Assembly (NCBI GenBank): GCA_964452735.1 | Contig: CAYVNA010000014.1 | Span: 1-21,162 of the forward strand | Length of the DNA stretch: 21,162 bases | Direction: 5' to 3' | Origin: UBA2177 sp964452735 | Lineage (GTDB): Bacteria; Patescibacteriota; Dojkabacteria; SC72 | Part shown: piece by piece, positions 1 to 7,223 of the stretch | Numbering within the stretch: position 1 is the first letter of the stretch | Layout of the letters: the number at the start of each line of letters is the position of its first letter | Notes under the pieces: generated by a model | What the model was told of the DNA's origin: nothing | The model's input: the letters and a program-made list of their open reading frames with translations, nothing else | The model's database searches: none | Made by a program: the position numbers and the translations under genes

Positions 1-328
1 CGTGAGCTGGGTTCAGACCGTCGTGAGCCAGGTCGGTCTCTATCCGGTATAGGCGCAGTATATTTGAGGGAATCGACCCTTAGTACGAAAGGATCAGGGT
101 GTGGTAACCTCTGGTGCATCAGCTGTACTACCAAGTGCATTGCTGAGTAGCTAAGTTATTTTTGGATAAGCACTGAAAGCATATAAGTGCGAAGCCATTC
201 CCAAGATTAAATATACTTGTATAGCTTGCTATACGGAAGGTCCGTGGAAGACTACCACGTTGATAGGCTCTAGGTGTAAGTATAGTGATATATTTAGCCG
301 AGGAGTACTAATAGACCAAAAGCTTTAT
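1..328 (+). rRNA. rrl: 23S ribosomal RNA, 3' end (partial)
   Basis: This is the last part of the large-subunit rRNA, cut by the window start. The opening bases match the conserved domain VI stretch around CGTGAGCTGGGTTCAGACCG. The sarcin-ricin loop is visible at about 82-94 (AGTACGAAAGGAT), where elongation factors dock. The terminal block GAGTACTAATAGACC, followed by the last helix strand, places the 3' end near 328. The exact mature end is an estimate. The sarcin-ricin tetraloop reads GAAA where E. coli has GAGA. 5S follows about 120 bases later on the same strand, as in a standard 16S-23S-5S operon. Confidence 0.96.
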
Positions 329-355
329 TGAATTTCGACTTTCTATTCGGTTTTA

Positions 356-449
356 AGTGTACAATGTACACTATTCGCTCTTTAGAATTAAAGTCCTGCT
401 AGTCTTTCGAAAGAAAGGCTGTCAGGCAAAAGGATTTGTATGAGTCTTT
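356..449 (+). other. 23S-5S spacer with three processing hairpins
   Basis: The spacer contains no tRNA but is strongly structured. Positions 356-372 form a near-perfect palindrome (AGTGTACA, A, TGTACACT). Positions 404-417 form a CTTTC/GAAAG stem capped by a GAAA tetraloop, extended by nearby CTG/CAG pairs. A third stem pairs CAGGCAAAAGG (about 423-433) with CTTTTTGCCTG, whose 3' half is the beginning of 5S rRNA. These are probably RNase processing or folding-order elements of the rRNA precursor; that role is inferred. Confidence 0.6.
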
Positions 450-569
450 TTGCCTGGCGATTGTAGCAGAGTGGAACTACCTGACTCCATCCCGAACTCA
501 GAAGTAAAACACTCTAGCGCCGAAAATACTTGGACCTTTGGTCCTGGGAAGATAGGTCATTGCCAGGAT
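450..569 (+). rRNA. rrf: 5S ribosomal RNA
   Basis: This is a complete 5S rRNA. The 5' strand TGCCTGGCG pairs with the 3' strand TGCCAGGA to form helix I. The conserved internal block CCCGAACTCAGAAGT (about 492-506) and the following AGCGCCGA are clear. Length is close to the usual 118-120 nt. It is the last gene of the rRNA operon and is followed after about 12 bases by a strong terminator. The end positions are good to a few bases. Confidence 0.96.
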
Positions 570-581
570 TTTAGAAAATGG

Positions 582-610
582 AACCCACTCATTACGAGTG
601 GGTTTTTGTT
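582..610 (+). terminator. Intrinsic terminator of the rRNA operon
   Basis: A perfect 7-bp stem, CCCACTC (584-590) with GAGTGGG (596-602), has an ATTAC loop and is followed by TTTTTG. It ends the rRNA operon. Its 3' edge touches the stop codon of the convergent HAD gene (TAA, complement of 610-612), so there is essentially no spacer between the two transcription units. Confidence 0.93.
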
Positions 611-1335
611 TATATATACATACTAAGAATATCTTTAGTTTCTTCAGGATTGGATACTGGATATATATCTAATCCTAAAGAAGATACAGAGTAGTCATTA
701 CCATCTTCATAGAATTCATCACCTATATATATACATTCATTCTTGTCGTATGAGAGTAGGGAAAGAAGGCCTAATATATTGTCAGCCTTTGTCTTTCCAT
801 TAGGTACGATATCTAGGGTGTTTCTACCCGTTATATAGATGTTTTCAGATATTTCTTCCTTAAGTTCTTTCTTGATCTCTTGCCTTATCCTTCTATCTCT
901 ATCCCAAGTGATCTTTTCTGCTTCGGTAGAGATCCCTAAGCAATCAACAGAGAGGTACGATTCTCTGTCAGTTATTAGAGGCTTGTGATTCTTGTGTTCT
1001 ACATATCTCTCCCAGTTCAACTCTTTTATGATATTGCTTATTCTTTCTCTTCTTTCCTTAGAGATGATCTCTGAGGAATATATGTTCTTCCAGTCTTCTT
1101 TATAGCTGAAAATTTTGTTTCCATAGTATGGACAGAGGTATAGATTTTTCAATAAGTCCTCCTTTATGTATGGCATGAGAAGATTTCTAAGTTCTATTTC
1201 TGTTCTTCCTGCCGTTATAATCGCGACCTTCTTTGTCTCTAAGGTTTTATTTAAGACAATTACCATCTCTGGGGAAGGGGAGTGTCGAGGTTTGGCTATT
1301 GTATTGTCGTAATCAAGGAAGAAAATTTTCTTCAT
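610..1335 (-). CDS. HAD-superfamily phosphatase, IIB (Cof / phosphomannomutase-like) type
   Basis: Predicted soluble phosphatase or phosphotransferase of about 241 residues that works through an aspartyl-phosphate intermediate. Motif I is DYDNT with nucleophile Asp8 and acid/base Asp10. Motif II is the Thr in IITAGRTE (about 41). The motif III lysine lies in GKTKADN (about 181-183), and motif IV is GDEFYEDGND (about 205-214) for Mg binding. The large insert between motifs II and III is the C2-type cap typical of HAD-IIB enzymes, which include Cof-like sugar phosphatases and eukaryotic-type phosphomannomutase. The substrate cannot be read from sequence. The ATG at 1335 gives a start immediately before motif I (MKKIFFLDYD), as is normal for the family. 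In-frame ATGs at 1350 and 1377 are possible, and none has a clear ribosome site. It is the only minus-strand gene here and converges on the rRNA operon. Confidence 0.87.
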   Translation of the reverse strand: MKKIFFLDYDNTIAKPRHSPSPEMVIVLNKTLETKKVAIITAGRTEIELRNLLMPYIKEDLLKNLYLCPYYGNKIFSYKEDWKNIYSSEIISKERRERISNIIKELNWERYVEHKNHKPLITDRESYLSVDCLGISTEAEKITWDRDRRIRQEIKKELKEEISENIYITGRNTLDIVPNGKTKADNILGLLSLLSYDKNECIYIGDEFYEDGNDYSVSSLGLDIYPVSNPEETKDILSMYI

Positions 1336-1377
1336 TACAAATTTTACCATATTAATTTGGGGGTTAGAGTATCCCAT

Positions 1378-1700
1378 ATCACAATATACTAGGATACCCA
1401 GTAAGGGAATACTGCAAGAAGTTACTCATGTGGGGAGTGTGAGCGGAGTTATGAAATATCCCCCACAGGACAATGCTAACGGCTAGTAGAAGAACAATCG
1501 TAACATCTCTGCTACTGCTGGTTATTTATTATCGAATGTCGTGATAGAATCAGGGTTAGAGAAAATGTTCCAACAATTCTGGCTTGCAGATAGGCTTGTA
1601 CGAAAGGTATAATCCCCGAGTAAGATGATTACTCTATACTTGGCCTCCCTCCTGATAATGTATAATGTTTATATCATAAATTGGAAAAAGTTCTGTACTT
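1378..1700. other. Intergenic region without a supported gene
   Basis: These 320 bases carry no convincing ORF on either strand and no U-tract terminator. Two potential hairpins are visible on the plus strand: TGTGGGG with CCCCACA (about 1430-1483), and TAAC plus AGTAG pairing with CTACT plus GTTA (about 1487-1524). A TATAAT box sits at about 1661-1666, upstream of the kinase-like gene, without a good -35 partner. The minus strand has a short hydrophobic frame just before the HAD gene but no usable start codon. Confidence 0.5.
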
Positions 1701-2729
1701 ATGGCAATTGTAGGTTATAGGGTAGTAGCTTGCGAGGGAGGGGATCAGGTAGGGAAGGCAGATGCTATCTTAAATTTCTCTCAAAGAATTCTTGAAATGG
1801 GTCTTCCTGTAACCTATACATCGTTCCCGATATATGCAACTCCAATTGGAACATGTATTCGTCAATTTCTTCGTAACGGTACTGAAGAGTTTGGCATCGA
1901 ACCAATTAAGGATCTCAAGGTAAAGATGTCATTGTATGCATTAAATAGATTGGAATTCATGAACGTCCTTCTTTCGAAAAGGGAGTACAAGAGGACTCTG
2001 ATTCTCCTAGATAGAAGCTCATTTAGTGCTGCTGTCACTATCGCATATGGAATAGCGAATAATGAGGAATTGGAAGATGAAGAAAAGGTAAAGGAATTGA
2101 TGGAATATGGTTTAGATATGGAGAAGTTGATGATTGGGAAGCTTCGGCTTAGCCATTGTGTTGTCCAAATGGTTGCGAAAGATTCTCCTTGGGAGAATGT
2201 TCGAAATGAAAAAAAAGATATAAATGAGACGGATGATGTTCAGGGAAAAGTTAGCTATGTGTATGACCTATATTCCCAAAAATTTGGTAATGGATGGAGA
2301 AAGATTGTCACAAGGACTCCTGAAGGTTGGCGAGATAGGGGGGATATATCAAAAGATATGTATGATTTTGTTTCAGGGAGAGGAGTTTTGGAAGGGTTGG
2401 AGAGAAAAGATGGGCTAGTTTCTGTGAGGTATGAGATAGGGATCGAGGAGATATTGAAGCACATATATCACGGAGAGATTCTCAGAGAGGGTCTTCTTTT
2501 GCAATACCTAAATGCTTTGAGAGGTAATGATAAAGATACTATGCATGTATTAGGATGTGAAATAGGGGAAAGTGTTGGAAGGACATGCAAATGCATATTG
2601 TTTTCTAATAGGGAGGTTAGGGAATCTGCACGTAGGATTTGTGCAGAGCTTCCGGAGGTTTATATGATTTTTCAAAAATACATAGGGGAGGAGTTTGTAG
2701 CTAAGTTTAAGAAGGCTATTGATGAATAA
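1701..2729 (+). CDS. Thymidylate kinase-like P-loop protein with altered Walker A and C-terminal extension
   Basis: The N-terminal ~210 residues resemble dTMP kinase, which makes dTDP from dTMP and ATP. CEGGDQVGKAD (11-21) corresponds to the P-loop, FPIYATPIG (42-50) to the family's RFPxYxTPIG segment, and LLDRSSFS (102-109) to the DR(Y/S) motif. Two features depart from the family. The P-loop Ser/Thr after Lys19 is Ala20, and the arginine normally before FP is Ser41. At 342 residues it is about 130 longer than a usual dTMP kinase, and I do not recognise the C-terminal part (about 215-342, several cysteines). It may be a divergent kinase or a homologue with reduced or changed activity. The ATG is preceded by a weak purine-rich site, GGAAAAAG, 10 bases upstream. 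The 3' end overlaps nth by 8 bases, so the two are probably translated from one mRNA. Fold assignment is fairly sure; function is not. Confidence 0.72.
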   Translation: MAIVGYRVVACEGGDQVGKADAILNFSQRILEMGLPVTYTSFPIYATPIGTCIRQFLRNGTEEFGIEPIKDLKVKMSLYALNRLEFMNVLLSKREYKRTLILLDRSSFSAAVTIAYGIANNEELEDEEKVKELMEYGLDMEKLMIGKLRLSHCVVQMVAKDSPWENVRNEKKDINETDDVQGKVSYVYDLYSQKFGNGWRKIVTRTPEGWRDRGDISKDMYDFVSGRGVLEGLERKDGLVSVRYEIGIEEILKHIYHGEILREGLLLQYLNALRGNDKDTMHVLGCEIGESVGRTCKCILFSNREVRESARRICAELPEVYMIFQKYIGEEFVAKFKKAIDE

Positions 2730-3348
2730 GAAGGAGCTTGCAGGTATGCTGTTGCATGAATTAGAGAATCTCTTTTCTAAAGCGACTACAGAGCTTCAAA
2801 ATTGGTCTTCTCCATTCCAGTTCTTGGTATGCATCATACTTTCTGCTCAAACCACAGATAAGCAAGTTAATAAAGTTACAAAGAATCTTTTTTCTATATA
2901 TCCTGAGGCTAGGAATATGGCAAATGCGAAAATTGAGGAAATGGAGTATACCGTCAGGGGTATCAATTATTACAAGACGAAAGCAAAGCACTTGATAGAG
3001 AGTGCAAAAATTCTGGAGAAAGAATATGGAGGTAATCCACCCTTGAATCTAGTTGAGCTTCAAAAGTTACCTGGAGTGGGATACAAGACAGCAAATGTTT
3101 TTCTCAATGATCTGTATCATGCAAATCAAGGTATTGCTGTGGATACACACGTTGCAAGAGTAGCGAAAATGTATGGACTCTCAAAATCATCGAATCCTAC
3201 AAAGATAGCACACGATTTAGAGTCCCTCTATCCTAAGGATGTTTGGTACAAGGTAAATTCGACTTTTGTACTATATGGAAGGTATATACTAAAGGCAAAA
3301 AATCCTGATATGGAAAAGGTTGTTCTAAAAGAATATCTTGTGATATAA
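2722..3348 (+). CDS. nth: Endonuclease III family DNA glycosylase/AP lyase lacking the Fe-S cluster
   Basis: Base-excision repair enzyme that removes oxidised pyrimidines and cuts the abasic site. The 208-residue protein has the helix-hairpin-helix LPGVGYKTAN (116-125) with catalytic Lys122, and the catalytic aspartate in AVDTHVARV (Asp141). SAQTTDKQVN (41-50) matches the conserved SAQtTD segment. The C-terminal [4Fe-4S] motif (C-x6-C-x2-C-x5-C in E. coli) is absent. The equivalent stretch GRYILKAKNPDMEKVVLKEY keeps the preceding GRY but has no cysteine, and the only cysteine in the protein is Cys37. ATG at 2722 is preferred over the adjacent TTG at 2719: AAGAAGG lies six bases upstream and the gene then overlaps the kinase-like gene by 8 bases. 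Length matches the family's core. Confidence 0.92.
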   Translation: MNKKELAGMLLHELENLFSKATTELQNWSSPFQFLVCIILSAQTTDKQVNKVTKNLFSIYPEARNMANAKIEEMEYTVRGINYYKTKAKHLIESAKILEKEYGGNPPLNLVELQKLPGVGYKTANVFLNDLYHANQGIAVDTHVARVAKMYGLSKSSNPTKIAHDLESLYPKDVWYKVNSTFVLYGRYILKAKNPDMEKVVLKEYLVI

Positions 3349-3349
3349 T
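3341..3349 (+). promoter_or_regulatory. Extended -10 promoter for rpsA
   Basis: TGATATAAT is a perfect extended -10 element at the extreme 3' end of nth, overlapping its stop codon. A poor -35 (TTGTTC at 3320-3325, 18-base spacer) is possible. The same nonamer occurs before the M23 gene and the tRNA-Ala pair. The expected start of transcription is near 3356. Confidence 0.6.
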
Positions 3350-3353
3350 CGGT

Positions 3354-3395
3354 CTGCAACATTTAATATTACGAGTATGCATGAACCAGTTGCAG
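3354..3395 (+). promoter_or_regulatory. Inverted repeat in the rpsA leader
   Basis: CTGCAAC (3354-3360) and GTTGCAG (3389-3395) form a perfect 7-bp inverted repeat around a 28-base AT-rich loop, immediately upstream of the S1 coding region. It could be a leader hairpin or an operator. S1 mRNA leaders are autoregulated in other bacteria, but no such control can be shown from sequence here. Confidence 0.4.
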
Positions 3396-3423
3396 GTACT
3401 GCATCACCAATAGGAGAGTCCTA

Positions 3424-4650
3424 ATGGATAAAGATAAAAAAAATACAGATTCATATTTACAAATAGATCAATTTCTTTCAGATAGTTCTAATCAAATAAA
3501 AACCTTTTCAAGAGGTGATATTGTCGAGGGTACAGTAGTTGATGTGAGAGATGGTTTGGTAGTTGTTGATATTGGTTTCAAATCAGAAGGTATTGTCGCA
3601 GGAAGAGAGCTTAAGAGTGATATCTTGGATTGGAGGACATTAAAACCAGAGGATAAAATCATGGTATATGTTGTTAAGCCAGAGGATGAGGAAGGGCAAC
3701 TTATACTTTCGATAAGGAGAACTCAACAGGCTAGTGCATGGTTGAATTTAGAGAAAGCTAAGAGAGATAATGATGTTATTGAATCTACTGTTGTTGAATC
3801 AAACAATGGAGGTTTGATTGTTGAAATAGGTAAGGATATTCGTGGTTTCATCCCAACATCTCAGTTAGATGCTTCAAGAGTGTACTTAAATGGTGTGAGG
3901 CAGGTAGGGAAGGATATATCTTCTAAGGTTCAGAAGAGACTCAGCTCATTAGTTGGAGACAAGATTTCTACCAGAATTATAGAATTGGATAGGGAGAAGA
4001 ACAGGATCATTCTTTCAGAAAAGATGGTAACTCAATCTAGAGATCTCGAGCAAAGAGAAAAGACCTTGAATAAGGTAAAAGAAGGCGATGTATTAGAAGG
4101 TATTGTTAGTGGTATTACACCATTTGGTATATTTGTTAATGCAGAAGGTCTCGAAGGGCTTGTCCATCTCTCAGAACTCTCTTGGGATAAGGTTGAGGAT
4201 ATTGGAAACCTTTATTCTGTTGGTAGCAAGGTTAAAGTCATGGTAATAGGGGTATCTGACGGAGGAAAGAGAGTAGCATATAGTGTTAAGAGATTACAAA
4301 AGGATCCATGGGCAGAGGCAATTGCTAGATACAAGGTTGGTGATGTTGTTGATGGCCTTATTCAGAAAGTTGTTCCTTATGGTGCGTTTGTAAGGATAGC
4401 TGAAGGTTTGAACGGCCTTATACATATCTCTGAGCTATCAGACAAACTGGTCAAAGATCCTGCAGATATTGTTAAAGTAGGGGATAATGTTAAGGTTAAG
4501 ATTCTTTCTATCTCATCTACTGAAAGACATCTAGGTCTAAGTCTTAAAGCTACTTCAGGTAGTACAAAACCTGTAGAAGAGAAACCAGCAATTTCAAAAG
4601 AGGAGCTTGCTTCTGTTGTCGATTCTGCTGTAGAAGAGGAGATCAACTAA
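3424..4650 (+). CDS. rpsA: Ribosomal protein S1 homologue with four S1 domains
   Basis: RNA-binding protein that helps the 30S subunit capture and unfold mRNA. The 408 residues contain four S1/OB-fold repeats. They begin near residues 30 (RGDIVEGTVVDVRDG), 117 (NDVIESTVVES), 219 (EGDVLEGIVSGITPFGIFV) and 303 (VGDVVDGLIQKVVPYGAFV). The last two carry the classic GLVHLSELS and GLIHISELS endings. E. coli S1 has six repeats; four-repeat forms are usual in Gram-positive and many small-genome bacteria. An acidic, Lys/Glu-rich tail follows residue 380. A purine-rich site (AGGAGAG, about 3412-3418) precedes the ATG. It probably has its own promoter (extended -10 at 3341), and clpC starts only 37 bases downstream, so read-through is likely. 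Confidence 0.94.
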   Translation: MDKDKKNTDSYLQIDQFLSDSSNQIKTFSRGDIVEGTVVDVRDGLVVVDIGFKSEGIVAGRELKSDILDWRTLKPEDKIMVYVVKPEDEEGQLILSIRRTQQASAWLNLEKAKRDNDVIESTVVESNNGGLIVEIGKDIRGFIPTSQLDASRVYLNGVRQVGKDISSKVQKRLSSLVGDKISTRIIELDREKNRIILSEKMVTQSRDLEQREKTLNKVKEGDVLEGIVSGITPFGIFVNAEGLEGLVHLSELSWDKVEDIGNLYSVGSKVKVMVIGVSDGGKRVAYSVKRLQKDPWAEAIARYKVGDVVDGLIQKVVPYGAFVRIAEGLNGLIHISELSDKLVKDPADIVKVGDNVKVKILSISSTERHLGLSLKATSGSTKPVEEKPAISKEELASVVDSAVEEEIN

Positions 4651-4687
4651 AGGGGATTTCTCATAAATATAGTATAATAAAGGTATT

Positions 4688-7213
4688 ATGAAGGTTATCA
4701 GAAAGAAACAACCTATATTTAATCGTCTGAGCCAGAATGCCAACATTTCACTAAGAACGGCTTCCCTATTATCAGACTACAAGAAAGAGGGGAAGATTTC
4801 CGTTGAAAGTATTGTTGTCGGTATTTTACTTAATGAGGAATGTCTTGCTACAAGAGTTGTGGAGGAAATGGGTGTAGATAGGGGGATGGTTTTGAATAAG
4901 CTATCTGGTGGAAAGGTTGTAGAAGTTACGGGTGATACTTCTGTAGTTAAGGAGCTATCTTTCTCAAAGGAAGGACAAGAAGTTTTGAGGTTGGCTTTTG
5001 ATTTAGCCCAGAAGAAATCCCATGTGTATGTTGGTACTGAGCACTTGATGTTATCCATCCTACTATCCGATAGCCGTGTCTCCAAACAGCTCTCGAAATT
5101 GGGATTAGGTGCAGAATCTTTCAGAAGAATGTTGTCAAAAATATCTATGTATCCATTGGGAGTTCTTGCTAAGCCTAAGGAATATATGGACTCAGATAGG
5201 GAAGACAGCATTATGGATTTCCTAGGATTTGACCTTGTGGAATTGGCCAAGGCTAGTCTTCTAGATCCTGTAGTTGGGAGGGAATCCGAAATTGGGGAGT
5301 TGATGAATGTATTAAGTAGAAGGAAGAAGAATAATCCGTTGATTGTAGGAGAATCTGGTGTAGGGAAGACCTCTCTTGTGGAAGGTTTGGCTAAAAGGAT
5401 TGCAGAGGGAAATGTCCCACATAGTCTTAGGGGAAAGAGAATTATCTCTCTTGATATTTCCGCAATTGTTGCCGGAAGTAGGATGAGGGGAGATATCGAG
5501 GAGAAGGTTCAGTCCATTGTTAATGAGGTCATATCTAGAGATGATACAATTCTTTTCATCGATGATATCCACGGGATTGTCTCTTCTGGTCCAATGTCTG
5601 GGAATCCCGATATTGCTTCTGTCCTTAAGCCTTCACTGCTTAAGGAAGGTTTTCGTTGTATAGGGGCAACAACTACGGATGAATATAATTCGTATCTTCA
5701 AGAAGACAACGCTCTTGCGAGGAGATTCCAGCCAATATTTCTAGAGGAACCTTCTGTGGAAGACTCTTTAGCTATCCTTTTGAAAACAAGGAATATCTTA
5801 GAGAGGCATCATAATATAGAGATATCAAAAGAGGCTCTTAAGTCTGCTGTTATGCTTTCTAATCGATATGTCATGGATAGGTTTCTTCCTGACAAAGCCA
5901 TAGATATAATAGATGAAGCATGTGCTTCAAAGAAGCTTCTTGTAGAAGGCAAGTATAATGATATCGCTAACCTTTTGGAGGAGAGGAACAAAATTCTGGT
6001 GAAGAAGGAAAATGCCATTTCCCAGGGAGATATGGAAGAAGCATTGGAATTGCAGAAGAAGGAAACCCTCCTAGGGAAGAGAATAAAAAGGAGGGAGGCT
6101 GCATGTTTGAGGAATAAGCAAGATCCTCTAAATAGGGTTGGTGTTGAAGATGTCCGAGATGTTCGGATCAGAACGTGGCCCCTGCCGTTACCCCTNNNNN
6201 NNNNNAAATGGACAGGTATTCCATTAAATACCTTAGGGACTAGAGAGAGAGAGTCTTTGATAAGCCTTGAAGATAGTTTGAAAGGTAAAGTAGTTGGACA
6301 GGAAGAAGCTTGTTCTTTGGTAGCTTCTGCGATAAAGAGAGCTAGGACTGGGATAATAGATATCGATCGTCCTTGGGCATCTTTCCTTTTTCTTGGACCC
6401 ACTGGTGTTGGGAAAACAGAGCTTGCGAAGGTCTTAACTAGAGAGCTTTTTGGGGATGACGATAGATTAATCCAAATAGATATGAGTGAGATGATGGAAA
6501 TGCATAGTGTATCTAAGTTGATTGGGTCTCCTCCAGGATATATAGGCTTCCAGGAAGGAGGATGGCTAACAGAGAAGGTAAGGAGGAATCCACATGCAGT
6601 CATTCTTTTTGATGAGATAGAGAAAGCTCATCCTGATGTCTTGAATGTGCTTCTTCAGATACTTGAGTACGGGCATTTGACGGATGGAAGGGGGAGGAAG
6701 GTTAATTTCAAGAATACGGTTATTGTTTTAACATCAAATATCGGGGCAGAGGAGATAGGGAAGGATAAGGTGTTGGGATTTGGTGGAAAGGGAATGAAGG
6801 GAAGAAGTGATGTAGATATTGATGGTGCATATGAGTCCATGAAAGTCATTCTTCTTGATGAGCTTCGGGGTACTTTAAGACCAGAGCTTCTGAATCGTAT
6901 AGATGATGTTGTGATATTTAGGTCTTTGAATAGAAAGGATGCAAGAAAGATAGTTCTTCTTCTTCTGGAAGATTTAAATAGGAGATTGAAGGAGGAAAGG
7001 ATACAAGTTTCTCTTGATAATAGGGCATTAAACTATATAGTGAAGCATAGCTTCAATGAGGAGTATGGTGCTCGTCCTTTGAGGAGATTTTTGCAGGATA
7101 GGGTTGAGAATATCTTAGCGGAGTATCTTTTGCGAAATGAGGAGAAGAAGGGGAAAGATATTAATATTATTAAAATAGGTGTTGTTGGTGGTAAGATAGA
7201 GATATTAGATTAG
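4688..7213 (+). CDS. clpC: ClpC-type AAA+ unfoldase (assembly gap inside)
   Basis: Hsp100 hexameric unfoldase that threads proteins into ClpP or disaggregates them. Order: Clp N-domain (about 1-145); D1 ATPase with Walker A GESGVGKT (221-228); short ClpC-like middle domain with a UVR-type segment (about 425-475); D2 ATPase with Walker A GPTGVGKT (570-577), Walker B LFDEIEKAH (Asp642, Glu643) and C-terminal small domain. LGF at 696-698 sits where ClpC carries its ClpP-docking VGF loop, so a ClpP partner is expected. D1 is unusual: Walker B reads FIDDIH (Asp293 where the catalytic Glu is normal), and pore-loop 1 reads GSRMRG (Met266 for the usual Tyr of KYRG). The stated 841 codons include 14 artefactual ones at 6164-6205; the real protein should be about 830. 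AAAGG lies four bases before the ATG and a TATAAT at 4673-4678. The clpC-radA order matches Firmicutes. Confidence 0.93.
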   Translation: MKVIRKKQPIFNRLSQNANISLRTASLLSDYKKEGKISVESIVVGILLNEECLATRVVEEMGVDRGMVLNKLSGGKVVEVTGDTSVVKELSFSKEGQEVLRLAFDLAQKKSHVYVGTEHLMLSILLSDSRVSKQLSKLGLGAESFRRMLSKISMYPLGVLAKPKEYMDSDREDSIMDFLGFDLVELAKASLLDPVVGRESEIGELMNVLSRRKKNNPLIVGESGVGKTSLVEGLAKRIAEGNVPHSLRGKRIISLDISAIVAGSRMRGDIEEKVQSIVNEVISRDDTILFIDDIHGIVSSGPMSGNPDIASVLKPSLLKEGFRCIGATTTDEYNSYLQEDNALARRFQPIFLEEPSVEDSLAILLKTRNILERHHNIEISKEALKSAVMLSNRYVMDRFLPDKAIDIIDEACASKKLLVEGKYNDIANLLEERNKILVKKENAISQGDMEEALELQKKETLLGKRIKRREAACLRNKQDPLNRVGVEDVRDVRIRTWPLPLPXXXXKWTGIPLNTLGTRERESLISLEDSLKGKVVGQEEACSLVASAIKRARTGIIDIDRPWASFLFLGPTGVGKTELAKVLTRELFGDDDRLIQIDMSEMMEMHSVSKLIGSPPGYIGFQEGGWLTEKVRRNPHAVILFDEIEKAHPDVLNVLLQILEYGHLTDGRGRKVNFKNTVIVLTSNIGAEEIGKDKVLGFGGKGMKGRSDVDIDGAYESMKVILLDELRGTLRPELLNRIDDVVIFRSLNRKDARKIVLLLLEDLNRRLKEERIQVSLDNRALNYIVKHSFNEEYGARPLRRFLQDRVENILAEYLLRNEEKKGKDINIIKIGVVGGKIEILD
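6164..6205. other. Assembly gap (10 N) with foreign-looking flank inside clpC
   Basis: Ten Ns at 6196-6205 join two contigs within clpC. The 32 bases before them (6164-6195) are about 66% G+C, far above the surroundings, and encode RIRTWPLPLP. In Clp proteins a residue or two is expected here between the VEDVRDV-like segment and KWTGIP. The reading frame survives by chance. The true sequence probably goes directly from about 6163 to 6206 with only a few bases between. Confidence 0.8.
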
Positions 7214-7223
7214 TATTTTTAGA

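Noticed and set aside
1379..1525. Minus-strand hydrophobic frame (VTIVLLLAVSIVLWGIF) ending one base before the longest HAD start
   Set aside because: It has no standard start codon ahead of the hydrophobic part and is bounded upstream by a stop. It could be a remnant but cannot be supported as a gene.
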